A stretch of 64,000 nucleotides of DNA from Gottfriedia solisilvae (GCF_002128405.1 NZ_NETJ01000003.1:62001-126000); one strand, 5' to 3'. Counted from the first letter of the stretch, positions 46,857 to 56,022 are shown. The notes: generated by a model from the letters alone, not told the origin. A program made the numbers and translations.

Positions 46857-47927
46857 ATGAATAATAAGGTGATTCAATCTGTTCATATATACATACTACT
46901 CATCATGTCTACTGGTTTTATGTTACATGTTTTAATTCTACCAAGTATTCTATCTTCATCGCATAGAGATTCATGGTTAACTGTTATTTCTAGTATTATT
47001 CCATTTTTAATATGGAGTTTCTTACTTTACTTTGTTTATCAGAAAATGAACAATGAAGATTTGCTTTCTATATTATATAAGGTGTTAAAGAAACCATTTT
47101 ATTATCTTTTTGCTGGTATTTTTATTATCTATTTTTTGTTTACTGCTTACATTTCACTGAAAACTACTTTTTATTGGGCGAATACAAACTATACACAAGA
47201 AGTACCTGATTTTTTTGTTGTTTTTCTGTTTACTTTTATTTGTTTTTACGCTTCATATAAAGGTATACGAACAATTAGTTCGATTGCATGGGTCATATTA
47301 CCAATTGTAGTGTTTTTTGGTTTTCTAGTTGGTATAGGAAATACTCACAATAAAAATTATGAATTGTTATTTCCTATTTTTGAAAATGGATATAAAGACT
47401 ATCTTCAAGGTTTCTTATATACATGTTCAGGGTTCTTTGAAATTCTTTTTATATTATTTTTAACACCTTTTCTATCTGATCAGTTAAAGAAAAAGTGGTT
47501 ATTCATTGTTAGCTGTGTGTTGTTAATGTTAATACTAGGACCGTTAATTGGTGCCATTACAGAGTTTGGGGCTAGTGAGGCAGAAAAACTAAGAAACCCA
47601 GCGTATGAGCAATGGAGAATTTTAACGCTAGGATTACATATTACAAGATTAGATTTTCTTTCAATTTTCCAGTGGATATCAGGTACTTTTATTCGTATTA
47701 GCCTTAGCGGTTTTATTGCAAATAGTATTCTAAATCATACCGGAACAAAAAAGTGGAGTCTTCCAATGTTATATTTGTTTATTATGGTAGGAGCAATGAT
47801 TCCTTGGGGAGGGACTTCATTTTTTTATTTCTTACATCATTATTATTTTCTAATTAATTTAATTTTCCTGTGTATAACAATGGTATTTTTATTGATTATT
47901 ATGACAGTAAAAGGTGAAACTTCATGA
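46857..47927 (+). CDS. Spore germination protein, GerB-type permease subunit
   Basis: The 356-residue GerAB/endospore-germination permease (APC superfamily) has ten predicted helices. Recognisable family features include ISTGFMLHVLILPSILSS-like helix 1 and GTFIRISLSGFIANS. It forms the nutrient-binding part of an inner-membrane germinant receptor. First gene of a gerB-gerA-gerC order, overlapping the A subunit by 4 bp. The germinant is unknown. AAGGGGATT site before the ATG. Confidence 0.9.
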   Translation: MNNKVIQSVHIYILLIMSTGFMLHVLILPSILSSSHRDSWLTVISSIIPFLIWSFLLYFVYQKMNNEDLLSILYKVLKKPFYYLFAGIFIIYFLFTAYISLKTTFYWANTNYTQEVPDFFVVFLFTFICFYASYKGIRTISSIAWVILPIVVFFGFLVGIGNTHNKNYELLFPIFENGYKDYLQGFLYTCSGFFEILFILFLTPFLSDQLKKKWLFIVSCVLLMLILGPLIGAITEFGASEAEKLRNPAYEQWRILTLGLHITRLDFLSIFQWISGTFIRISLSGFIANSILNHTGTKKWSLPMLYLFIMVGAMIPWGGTSFFYFLHHYYFLINLIFLCITMVFLLIIMTVKGETS

Positions 47928-49390
47928 TGAATGAATTAACTTCAATAGATCAATTAAACTTGATAGATCTACTAGACTCTTTTGAAAATTCTTCAGATAT
48001 TAAAATTCGTACGAAATCTTATAATGATGGTGAAACATTACATTTTATTAAAGCAATTTATTGTCATAACTTAGTGAGTACAGAATACATAAGTCAAGTA
48101 CTTCCGAAGGTATATGAAATTGTAAAAAAAGAAAATATGCTAAATTATGAATTGATTAGTAATGTTGTTGAAACGAATAAAATTGATAAACAAAAAGATG
48201 TCTTGAATCAAATTGAAGAGGAGCTTTTTTCAGGGACTTTAGTTATTTTAAGCTCATTTTTAAATGATATTTTCTTAATTCCGGCGGCTAGTCCTCCGAA
48301 GAGATCTCCAGAGGAATCAAATATTGAAACATCGGTCAGAGGTCCAAAGGATGGTTTCGTTGAAAATATCTCTGACAATATGGCATTAATAAGACAAAGA
48401 TTAAAGACATCGTCGCTAAAAAGTATAGAGTTTTTCATCGGTGATAGAAGTAAGACAAAAGTCATTTTACTTTATATGGATGATATTCTAAATCCAACAA
48501 TCCTCTCTACTGTAAAAGAACGATTAAGTTCACTTAAACTTGATATTGTTGTTAGTAGTTATGAAATTGAAGAATTATTATATGATCATTCTTTTTCTAT
48601 TTTTCCATTAATGGATCATACAGGACGACCAGATTATATTGTTCAATCATTAAATCAAGGGAGATTTGGAATATTAGTGGATGGGAATCCTACTTGTTTA
48701 GTCGGGCCAACTAGCATTAATCAACTACTATATTCACCTGAAGATATTCATGGCAGTTTTTTTTATTCTAATTTAGTACATTATCTAAGGATGATAGCTT
48801 TATTTACAACAATTCTATTACCTGGATTTTACTTAGCTTTGGTTACATATCATTTAGATCAAGTACCTTACCCTTATATTGCAACAATCGCAGTTTCCAG
48901 ATTAGGGTTACCCTTATCATCAACTATTGAAACATTTATCATGTTAGCTTTTTTTGAATTATTTAAAGAAGCGGGTGTTCGTTTACCAAAAGCTGTCGGG
49001 CAAACAGTTGCAGTATTAGGTGGGTTATTCATTGGAGATGCAGCAATTCGAGCGGGTTTAACTTCCCCTACGATGTTGGTTGTCATTGCGATAACTGTAA
49101 TATCTGGTTATACACTTGTTAATCAAAATATAGCTGGAAATATTGTGATCCTTAGAGTATTTGTCCTTATCTGCTCTACAATTCTAGGATTATTAGGTTT
49201 TTTCTCAGCACTTTTCCTTATATTAACACATGTGGCTTCATTAACTAGCTTTGGTCAACCATACGCTTTAACAGCTACAAAACCTAATAAATTTGACATT
49301 ATGTCTATGGTTTTTAGACTCCCTCAGAAATTTTTGAAAAAACGTCATCAATCATTAGATCCAATCGATGATACGCGGAAAAAGGAGTAA
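47924..49390 (+). CDS. Spore germination protein, GerA-type subunit
   Basis: The 488-residue GerA family protein has a cytoplasmic N-domain with the conserved SVRGPKDGFVENISDNMALIRQRL (~136-160). Then come LVDGNPTCLVGPTSINQLLYSPEDIH and four to six membrane helices with PYPYIATIAVSRLGLPLSSTIE. A proline-rich loop and C-terminal RKKE end follow. Forms a nutrient-gated cation channel in the germinant receptor. Translationally coupled to gerB (ATGA overlap) and 6 bp before gerC. Confidence 0.94.
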   Translation: MMNELTSIDQLNLIDLLDSFENSSDIKIRTKSYNDGETLHFIKAIYCHNLVSTEYISQVLPKVYEIVKKENMLNYELISNVVETNKIDKQKDVLNQIEEELFSGTLVILSSFLNDIFLIPAASPPKRSPEESNIETSVRGPKDGFVENISDNMALIRQRLKTSSLKSIEFFIGDRSKTKVILLYMDDILNPTILSTVKERLSSLKLDIVVSSYEIEELLYDHSFSIFPLMDHTGRPDYIVQSLNQGRFGILVDGNPTCLVGPTSINQLLYSPEDIHGSFFYSNLVHYLRMIALFTTILLPGFYLALVTYHLDQVPYPYIATIAVSRLGLPLSSTIETFIMLAFFELFKEAGVRLPKAVGQTVAVLGGLFIGDAAIRAGLTSPTMLVVIAITVISGYTLVNQNIAGNIVILRVFVLICSTILGLLGFFSALFLILTHVASLTSFGQPYALTATKPNKFDIMSMVFRLPQKFLKKRHQSLDPIDDTRKKE

Positions 49391-49396
49391 CAAAAA

Positions 49397-50512
49397 ATGA
49401 AAAAAGCGGTTGCGATTGTACTTCTTATTTTTCATTTATTGATGTTATCAGGATGCTGGGGAGAAAAATTAGTTCAAGCCCAGACCTTTGTTACTGGTCT
49501 AGGTTTTGATTTTAAAGATAATCAATATATCGTTACATTTCAGGCGTTAAACTTTTCAAATATTGCTAAGCAGGAAGGTGGATCACTAGTTGAAGCTCCA
49601 CCAGTTTTAATAGGACAAGCAACTGGCGCCTCTATTCAGTTAGCTTTAAACAAATTAGAACAGGAAGCTCCGTTACCACTCTATTTAGGACATGTTATCA
49701 GTATCGTACTCAGTAAGAATATAATTGAAAAACAACTGAAGAATGTGAATGCTTTTATTAGTCAAAAGTCATTATTACGATATAATACATGGCTATTTGG
49801 AACGGAGGAGGACATAAAGGACATTTTTTCTAGTGAAAGTTTCTTTAATCTACCAACATTATATACAGTTCTTGATCTGCCTCAGCTTCAACAGGATAGA
49901 AAAAACTTAATCATTTCAAATATAAGATACTTAGATTATATTTCAAGATACAATGAACCAGTAGGTACCATACTAATTCCTTCTTTAGCAATGAATGAAG
50001 AAAATTATGAAGAAGATGTAAAGAAAAAAATTGCTTATGTGAATGGTGCTTATATTTTATTAGATAAAAAATATAGTGGATTCGTTACATCAGGAGATCT
50101 AATTGGTGTCAGGTGGCTAGAACAAAAGAATGATGTAATTAATATTAGTTTTGAAAAGGAAAAGCTTAATTTAGATGTTAGTAAATCAAAATCTAGAATA
50201 AAGGTATTAAACGAAAAAGAGCCTCAATATAAAATCAAAATCAATGCTGTAGCAATTGTAGAACAAAACGAAAATTCACTTGGTACGAAAAAAATACAGA
50301 AATTGATTGAAGATAAAATCAAAGATGATTTAAATGTAACTTTAACAAAGTCAACAGATATTGATGCAGATCTGTTGAATATAACTGAAAGGACTTTTCG
50401 ATATCATTCGAAGCAATGGGATATAAAAGAAATAAATGAATTAAAAAAGGATTCAGTAAAAGATATAGATGTTGATGTATATATACAAGAAAATCAAACA
50501 TATAAAAGGTAA
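49397..50512 (+). CDS. Ger(x)C family spore germination lipoprotein
   Basis: The 371-residue GerAC-type lipoprotein has a lipobox signal (LLMLSGCW with Cys20), then GEKLVQAQTFVTGLGFDF, GQATGASIQLALNKLEQEAP and a C-terminal extended helical/beta domain. It anchors to the outer face of the inner spore membrane and completes the three-part receptor. AAGGAG ribosome site; followed by a terminator. Confidence 0.93.
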   Translation: MKKAVAIVLLIFHLLMLSGCWGEKLVQAQTFVTGLGFDFKDNQYIVTFQALNFSNIAKQEGGSLVEAPPVLIGQATGASIQLALNKLEQEAPLPLYLGHVISIVLSKNIIEKQLKNVNAFISQKSLLRYNTWLFGTEEDIKDIFSSESFFNLPTLYTVLDLPQLQQDRKNLIISNIRYLDYISRYNEPVGTILIPSLAMNEENYEEDVKKKIAYVNGAYILLDKKYSGFVTSGDLIGVRWLEQKNDVINISFEKEKLNLDVSKSKSRIKVLNEKEPQYKIKINAVAIVEQNENSLGTKKIQKLIEDKIKDDLNVTLTKSTDIDADLLNITERTFRYHSKQWDIKEINELKKDSVKDIDVDVYIQENQTYKR

Positions 50513-50524
50513 ATAGAAAAGACG

Positions 50525-50552
50525 GAAGGTTAATAAATAACCTTCTTTTTTT
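50525..50552 (+). terminator. Intrinsic terminator after the ger operon
   Basis: GAAGGTTA pairs with TAACCTTC over a short AT loop, followed by seven T. Confidence 0.85.
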
Positions 50553-50682
50553 ATGAAAAAAGCGACTTGTTAAAAACATGAAATAACATACAGGATCAAA
50601 TGATTAATCATCAGACTTACACACTAGTCCTTGACGAGGTTTCAGGATGTAGCTTACGATTATTTTAACAATACATAAGTTC

Positions 50683-50710
50683 ATACCCCATTATGGGGTA
50701 TTTGTTTTTA
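50683..50710 (+). terminator. Hairpin with T-tract upstream of cobU; possible attenuator
   Basis: ATACCCCA and TGGGGTAT form a perfect 8-bp stem with a 3-nt loop, followed by TTGTTTTT, 33 bp before cobU. I could not match the preceding 130 bp to a cobalamin riboswitch. Confidence 0.5.
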
Positions 50711-50743
50711 TGAAAATTTGAGGTTTATTCGAGGTGAAACAGT

Positions 50744-51304
50744 TTGATTCTTGTAATTGGTGGCGCACGAAGTGGAAAGAGCTCGTATGCTGAAAAACGG
50801 ATGAAAGAAATGCAAGGAAGTTTGAATGATGTACTATATATTGCAACGGCAATTCCTACCGATGAGGATATGGTGAATCGAATTAAGCGACATCAACAAG
50901 ATCGTGAAAAAGAATGGTATACAATTGAGCAATATAAGGATTTTCAATTACTAGAAACGAATCTTAATTTTCAAAATGTAAATCATATCTTATTTGACTG
51001 CTTAACGATTATGATTACAAATATCATGTTTGATTATTATACTGATTTTGACAATATTACAAATGAGGAAATTGAACAGCTTGAACGTAGAATTAAAGAA
51101 GAGATTTTAAAGCTAATTGATGTATGTGAGCGTAATAAAAAAACATTATGTATTGTTTCCAATGAGGTTGGTTTTGGTCTTGTACCCTCATATCGATTAG
51201 GTATTATTTTTAGAGATATTGCAGGAAGAATGAATCAACTGATTGCGTCTAAAGCAACTGAAGTAATACTCGTAACAGCAGGTATTCCATTACGAATTAA
51301 ATAG
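50744..51304 (+). CDS. cobU: Adenosylcobinamide kinase / guanylyltransferase CobU
   Basis: Phosphorylates adenosylcobinamide and attaches GMP, making the nucleotide-loop precursor of B12. The 186-residue protein has the P-loop GGARSGKSSYAE (~5), the guanylylated-His segment RIKRHQQDREKEW (~44), CLTIMITN and SNEVGFGLVP. It starts at a TTG (50744) after GAGGTG. First gene of cobU-cobS-cobC-like-cblT-cblS. Confidence 0.95.
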   Translation: MILVIGGARSGKSSYAEKRMKEMQGSLNDVLYIATAIPTDEDMVNRIKRHQQDREKEWYTIEQYKDFQLLETNLNFQNVNHILFDCLTIMITNIMFDYYTDFDNITNEEIEQLERRIKEEILKLIDVCERNKKTLCIVSNEVGFGLVPSYRLGIIFRDIAGRMNQLIASKATEVILVTAGIPLRIK

Positions 51305-51314
51305 AGGTAAAATA

Positions 51315-52058
51315 ATGAATCGATTTAAGATGATCCTTAGTTTTTTTTCAACCATTCCAGTAAAGAATGTTCAATTTATTGAATCAGAGCTTGGAAAAGG
51401 TATTCGGATGCTTCCTTTAGTAGGTATTATATTTGGCTGTTTAATAGGCGGCTTATTTATGCTTTTACAATTACTAAATATAGAGAATCAGATTAGTGCA
51501 TTTTTCATCATCGTATTCTATATTTTTTTAACTGGTGGATTACATCTTGACGGTGTAGCAGATACTTGTGACGGTATTTTTAGTCATCGCTCTAAAGAAA
51601 GAATACTAGAAATAATGAAAGATAGTCGAATCGGAACATTTGGAGTTGTTTCATTAATCGTGCTCTTACTAGGTGATTGGATATTTTTATCAAAAAGCAC
51701 CGTTTTTGTCATCATTGTATTTCCAATAATAGGTCGCAAGATCGCGTTATGGACATGTAGAATGAGTACTTATGCTAGAGAAGAAGGCTTTGGAAATCAG
51801 TTTATTATAGAGGCGAAAAATACAAGGTCATTAATAGTTTTTATTTTTTTTACAGTACTTATTTGTGCAGGAAGTATTGTTTTTCACCAGTTTGAGGTGA
51901 TTGTAGCACTCATCTTTACATACTTAGTCATGATTGCAGTTATTAAAAGAATCAATCGTAAACTTGATGGAATAACGGGGGATGTCATTGGGTTTTCAAT
52001 TGAATTTTCTCAGTTGTGCTTTTTATGCCTTGTCCTAATTGGTGGTAAATTCATATGA
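51315..52058 (+). CDS. cobS: Cobalamin synthase CobS
   Basis: Joins adenosyl-GDP-cobinamide to alpha-ribazole (or its phosphate). The 247-residue integral membrane protein has SFFSTIPV at the N-terminus and the acidic loop GGLHLDGVADTCDGIF then MKDSRIGTFG, which mark the family. It overlaps the next gene by ATGA. About seven membrane segments. Confidence 0.95.
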   Translation: MNRFKMILSFFSTIPVKNVQFIESELGKGIRMLPLVGIIFGCLIGGLFMLLQLLNIENQISAFFIIVFYIFLTGGLHLDGVADTCDGIFSHRSKERILEIMKDSRIGTFGVVSLIVLLLGDWIFLSKSTVFVIIVFPIIGRKIALWTCRMSTYAREEGFGNQFIIEAKNTRSLIVFIFFTVLICAGSIVFHQFEVIVALIFTYLVMIAVIKRINRKLDGITGDVIGFSIEFSQLCFLCLVLIGGKFI

Positions 52059-52678
52059 AGATATTATTAGTAAGACATACTGAAAGTGAAGGGAATATGA
52101 AAAAGGTTTATGCCGGATCAACTGATTATGTGTTAACGGTGCTTGGGGAACAGCAAATTGTAGAAGTTATGATGAAGCTTTTACATATCATCTCTCCTAC
52201 ATCGACTTATTCATTATATTCTAGTCCACTTCAAAGATGTACGAAGCTTGCCGAAGAAATTGAAAGATTGTTACAAACTACTAAAATTATAGATTCAAGG
52301 TTAAGTGAGACGAATTTTGGAATCTTTGAAGATAAAACATATGAAGAATTAACTCGAATGTATCCAGATATACTAGAGTCTTGGATTCAAGATAGCATTC
52401 ATTTTCAAATTCCAAATGGTGAAAGTTTAAAAATTTGTTTTGATCGGGTAAGTTCATTTTGCAAAGATTTAATCAATAGGAATGAAGATGCGGTCATTGT
52501 TTCACATGGTGGCATTATAAAATTAATCATTTTAGCATTATTGGATTTAGACTTAAAGGAATTTTGGAAGTTCTATACAAGTAATGGGTGTGTAATAGAA
52601 ATAATATATAATGATGGATTTGGATATATCAAAAATATAAGTCAACTCGAATATGGGGATGAGGAATTTGGAGATTAG
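52055..52678 (+). CDS. Histidine phosphatase family protein, probable alpha-ribazole phosphatase (CobC-like)
   Basis: The 207-residue phosphoglycerate-mutase-fold phosphatase has LVRHTESEGN (catalytic His ~7), SPLQRC, ETNFGIFEDKTYEEL and VSHGGIIK (second His). The location inside the cob operon argues for CobC, which removes phosphate from alpha-ribazole-phosphate or cobalamin-phosphate. ATGA overlap with cobS and 26-bp overlap with the following gene. Confidence 0.85.
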   Translation: MKILLVRHTESEGNMKKVYAGSTDYVLTVLGEQQIVEVMMKLLHIISPTSTYSLYSSPLQRCTKLAEEIERLLQTTKIIDSRLSETNFGIFEDKTYEELTRMYPDILESWIQDSIHFQIPNGESLKICFDRVSSFCKDLINRNEDAVIVSHGGIIKLIILALLDLDLKEFWKFYTSNGCVIEIIYNDGFGYIKNISQLEYGDEEFGD

Positions 52679-53156
52679 AAGACTTGTAATACTTTCACTT
52701 TTTATTTCAATTAGTGCAGTTTTGTCTAATATTAAAATTTTTTCTACGATTGCGTTAGATTCTATGCCAGCATTTTTGGCAGCCATGCTAATATCTCCAA
52801 TTGCAGGTGCAATCGTTGGAGCAGTAGGTCATTTACTTTCTTCGTTTACATCTGGTTTTCCACTGACAGTACCGATGCATGTATTGATTGCATTCCAAAT
52901 GTTTTGTATCGTCTGGCTATTTGGAGTGTTATATAAGCGCTCGAAGGATGTAATAGCAATCAGCGTAGCGATTTTGCTGAACGGTCCAATCGCTACGTTT
53001 TTAAGTGGTATTTTAATTGGATACTTAGATGAAACGGTGACAGTGATTGGCTTTTTTCAGTTAATGGTACTTCCTTTAACACTTGTTTCAGCGGTGAACA
53101 TTATCATTGCATACATAATTCAAAGGGTGATGAATCGTGCACGTTTCCAAGTATAG
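52653..53156 (+). CDS. cblT: ECF transporter S component, probable alpha-ribazole transporter CblT
   Basis: The 167-residue membrane protein has five or six helices of S-component type (LVILSLFISISAVLSNI, AAMLISPIAGAIVGAVGHLLSSF with GFPLTVPMH). In Listeria and Geobacillus, a similar S component, CblT, imports alpha-ribazole and is encoded next to the kinase CblS; the neighbour here is a CblS-like protein. The start at 52653 (or ATG 52659) lies inside the end of the phosphatase gene. ECF ATPase and T subunits are not in the window and are likely shared. Confidence 0.75.
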   Translation: MGMRNLEIRRLVILSLFISISAVLSNIKIFSTIALDSMPAFLAAMLISPIAGAIVGAVGHLLSSFTSGFPLTVPMHVLIAFQMFCIVWLFGVLYKRSKDVIAISVAILLNGPIATFLSGILIGYLDETVTVIGFFQLMVLPLTLVSAVNIIIAYIIQRVMNRARFQV

Positions 53157-53907
53157 GGATTTAACTTTATTACAAATTGATGAATCCAGATATTTTACAA
53201 TTGCTTGTGATAGTTGTGGTGGAATTGGAATGAGCGAATTAGATATTGTAAAGGTGGAAGAGTCAATCGTGGGTTATTTAACATCACGCGTTTGCCTATT
53301 TGAAACATTAGCATTTCGTGCAAAACCGACTTTGCTTATTAATACATTATGTGTTGAGATGGAAGGTAGAGGAAAACTTATTTTATCAGGCATTAAACAG
53401 GCAATTAAAGAGTATAATGAGGTTCAATTTTTTAATGAAGCATTAGATATTGATATTACTGGAAGTACAGAAGAAAATATTCCTACTTTACAAACAGCAT
53501 TAGGGATTACAGTAATGGGAGAAATCTATCAACCTTTTGAAAGGCCCTATGTAAATAAGGGTGATGTAGCTATCTTAATTGGATATCCTAAAGTTGGACA
53601 AGAAGTATTAATAGATATAAATGAAAATTTAAACGAAATCATTAATTTTCAATCGTTAAAACAGTTAACGGTTCTTCCAGGTGTAAAAGATATTTTGCCT
53701 GTCGGATCTCAAGGTGTGAAATATGAATTAAAACAATTAAGTAAAACACATAATAAGGACATTCAAATTTACGAGAATGAACCTACTTTAATAGAAAAAT
53801 CAGCTGGCCCAGCTACTTGTGTAATTGCAGTTGTTGATCGGAATCATATTCAAAAAGTACAGGAATGTATATCACAACAAATTACACAGTTAGGTGAATT
53901 TATATAA
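53137..53907 (+). CDS. cblS: Probable alpha-ribazole kinase CblS
   Basis: The 256-residue protein has an AIRS/PurM-like layout: FTIACDSCGGIGMSE near the N-terminus, matching the family's substrate/ATP region, and SAGPATCVIAVVD near the C-terminus. In Geobacillus and Listeria such a protein phosphorylates alpha-ribazole, replacing de novo CobT. GTG start at 53137 overlaps cblT by 20 bp. The assignment rests on context and motif recall. Confidence 0.72.
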   Translation: MHVSKYRDLTLLQIDESRYFTIACDSCGGIGMSELDIVKVEESIVGYLTSRVCLFETLAFRAKPTLLINTLCVEMEGRGKLILSGIKQAIKEYNEVQFFNEALDIDITGSTEENIPTLQTALGITVMGEIYQPFERPYVNKGDVAILIGYPKVGQEVLIDINENLNEIINFQSLKQLTVLPGVKDILPVGSQGVKYELKQLSKTHNKDIQIYENEPTLIEKSAGPATCVIAVVDRNHIQKVQECISQQITQLGEFI

Positions 53908-53925
53908 AGATAATGGAGAATGTAT

Positions 53926-55014
53926 ATGGCTAACGCTTTAAAAGATATTTATAACGAAGAATTTATATCTAAAATTGCTCAGTCAATTAAAGAAGTTTAT
54001 CCAGATTTTGCGGATAAGAAATTTACTGAATTAGTTTTTAATGCACAATGGGTTGAAAAAACACTGAAAGAAAGAATGAGACATATTACGCTTTGTTTAG
54101 GAGATACTTTACCAAAAGATTATCTAGAAGCTCTTAGCATATTAAAGCAAATAGTAAATATGTTTCCGAAAAATAATTTAGGCTGTATCTTCTTTCCTGA
54201 TTTTGTAGAAGTATATGGTCTAGCAAATTGGGATTCATCGATTGAAGCACTAGCATTATTTACTCAACATTCTACATCAGAATTTGCAGTTAGACCTTTC
54301 ATTGTTGAAGATGAAGAAAAAATGATGGCTCAAATGTTAGAATGGTCTAAACATCCAAATGAACATGTAAGAAGGTTAGCAAGTGAAGGGAGCCGACCAA
54401 GATTACCTTGGGGAATGGTGCTAAAAAGTCTAAAGAATAATCCCTCTCCAATATTACCAATCTTAGAGAATTTAAAAGAAGATGAATCTCTTTATGTTCG
54501 TAAAAGTGTAGCGAATAATATAAATGACATTTCAAGAGACCATCCGAATCTTGTATTAGATCTAGCTAAAAGCTGGTACGGAACAAATGCATATACGAAC
54601 TGGATCGTTAAGCATGCATGTAGAACATTATTAAAACAAGGGAACAAGGAAGCAATGTCGATCTTTGGATTTGATTCAGCAGATTCAGTTTCGATTGATG
54701 ATTTTGCAATAAGTTCTGAGAAATTAAGTATTGGAGAAGACTTGCACTTCTCATTTAAAGTTACAAGTAATCAGACAACACCTTCCAAAATTCGCATTGA
54801 ATATAAAATTGATTATGTGAAAGCAAACGGTAGTCGTTCAAAGAAAATTTTTAAAGTAAGTGAGAATCATGTTGATCAAACGAAACCATTACACTACAAT
54901 AAAACCCATTCTTTTAAAGACTTATCTACGAGAAAACATTATTGTGGAACGCACACAATAACAATCTTACTTAATGGAAATGAAATGGTGAGTAAAGACT
55001 TTATAGTTGAATAA
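53926..55014 (+). CDS. DNA alkylation repair protein with Ig-like C-terminal domain (AlkC/YhaZ-like)
   Basis: The 362-residue protein has HEAT-like helical repeats (to ~250) typical of the AlkC/AlkD DNA glycosylases, including HPNEHVRRLASEGSRPRLPW and YVRKSVANNINDISRDHP. A beta-rich C-terminal part follows (~255-362; FSFKVTSNQTTPSKIRIEYKI) that resembles the Ig-like domain of some AlkC proteins. Predicted to excise N3-alkyl bases. I chose the ATG at 53926 after GGAG; an ATG at 53920 is also in frame. It follows cblS by 18 bp but has no evident functional link. Confidence 0.82.
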   Translation: MANALKDIYNEEFISKIAQSIKEVYPDFADKKFTELVFNAQWVEKTLKERMRHITLCLGDTLPKDYLEALSILKQIVNMFPKNNLGCIFFPDFVEVYGLANWDSSIEALALFTQHSTSEFAVRPFIVEDEEKMMAQMLEWSKHPNEHVRRLASEGSRPRLPWGMVLKSLKNNPSPILPILENLKEDESLYVRKSVANNINDISRDHPNLVLDLAKSWYGTNAYTNWIVKHACRTLLKQGNKEAMSIFGFDSADSVSIDDFAISSEKLSIGEDLHFSFKVTSNQTTPSKIRIEYKIDYVKANGSRSKKIFKVSENHVDQTKPLHYNKTHSFKDLSTRKHYCGTHTITILLNGNEMVSKDFIVE

Positions 55015-55080
55015 CAAGCTGAAATTTAAATAAACTATGTTGCTGGTGGTTTTAATATAAATCTCTATCAGCAAACTGAA

Positions 55081-55107
55081 AATAGAGTTGCCTTTGCAAC
55101 TCTATTT
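55081..55107. terminator. Bidirectional intrinsic terminator
   Basis: AATAGAGTTG pairs with CAACTCTATT over CCTTTG, with T-run. Confidence 0.85.
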
Positions 55108-55119
55108 TTATTTTTAAAT

Positions 55120-55407
55120 CTATTCACTATTATTTTCTTTTCTAAATGATAGAATTGTTGTTTTTAAGGATGCATAAGAACCAATTGCTGCATAACCATA
55201 AAACCAACCCATAAAAATACCCGAAAACAGATGTTGTCTATGACTAATGAAAATAGAAAAACAGAATCCTAAAACTAGTGCAAGAATAGGTACATATGGT
55301 TTCTTTATTTTTAAAAATACTTTTAGTAGTTGAGTGACTACTAATACAATGGGAACTGCAAGAACCGCATCCCAAAAATTTGTTTGAATCGTAGGAAAGT
55401 CCATCAT
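55120..55407 (-). CDS. Small membrane protein of unknown function
   Basis: The 95-residue protein has three hydrophobic segments (FWDAVLAVPIVLVVTQLLKVF, YVPILALVLGFCFSIFI, and IFMGWFYGYAAIGSYASL) and a basic tail. Size and layout are holin-like, but no phage genes are nearby. The ATG at 55407 follows AAAGGTGTG; a longer start at 55425 includes that site. Not recognised further. Confidence 0.6.
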   Translation of the reverse strand: MMDFPTIQTNFWDAVLAVPIVLVVTQLLKVFLKIKKPYVPILALVLGFCFSIFISHRQHLFSGIFMGWFYGYAAIGSYASLKTTILSFRKENNSE

Positions 55408-55553
55408 GACACACCTTTTTATCATATTATCTACCTTATTAGCAAAGTTATATTCAATTATTATTAAGTTTCTGTGGGGGATTAAATAAAAATAACCGAG
55501 GAACTTACAGGTTAATCCTCAAATGATAATTTAGATTAGATTAATTGAACAAA

Positions 55554-55590
55554 AAAGAACCTTCTAATGGTACTAGAAGGTTCTTTAATA
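55554..55590 (-). terminator. Intrinsic terminator of the ars operon
   Basis: AAAGAACCTTCTA and TAGAAGGTTCTTT form a perfect 13-bp stem directly downstream of arsC. Confidence 0.9.
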
Positions 55591-55591
55591 T

Positions 55592-55999
55592 TTACTCACC
55601 AGTAACAGAAAACGTTTTTATACGCTCACCAATTTGATCTCGTACTCTTTGAAACACATTCCATTCTTGACCTGCAGGATCATCAAATCCCCAGTGTAAA
55701 CGTTTTACATGAGATGGTGTTACAGGGCACACATCATTTGCGTGACCACATAACGTAACAACTAAATCGGCATTGTTTAAGATATCATTATCAATAATGT
55801 CAGAAGTTTGGTTTCGTATATCAATATCAACTTCATCCATTGCTTTAATTGCGTTTGGATTCACTCCATGAGCCTCAATACCAGCTGATAAAACATTCCA
55901 ATCGTTACCTAAATATTTATTCCCCCATGCTTCCGCCATTTGACTCCGACAAGAGTTACCGGTACATAAGAAGTAAATTGTTTTTTTATTTTCTGCCAT
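55592..55999 (-). CDS. arsC: Thioredoxin-coupled arsenate reductase ArsC
   Basis: Reduces arsenate to arsenite for export. The 135-residue low-molecular-weight-phosphatase-fold protein has [15 protein letters not shown] (P-loop, Cys12, Cys17), and the redox pair Cys84 and Cys91 in CGHANDVCP, matching Cys10/82/89 of Bacillus ArsC. Last gene of arsR-acr3-arsC; 23 bp after acr3. Confidence 0.96.
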   Translation of the reverse strand: MAENKKTIYFLCTGNSCRSQMAEAWGNKYLGNDWNVLSAGIEAHGVNPNAIKAMDEVDIDIRNQTSDIIDNDILNNADLVVTLCGHANDVCPVTPSHVKRLHWGFDDPAGQEWNVFQRVRDQIGERIKTFSVTGE

Positions 56000-56022
56000 G
56001 TTTTATTCCACCTTGATTTAAA

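Noticed and set aside
50560-50682. Cobalamin riboswitch upstream of cobU
   Set aside because: The conserved B12-box and core blocks are not present, and the space is short for a full aptamer.
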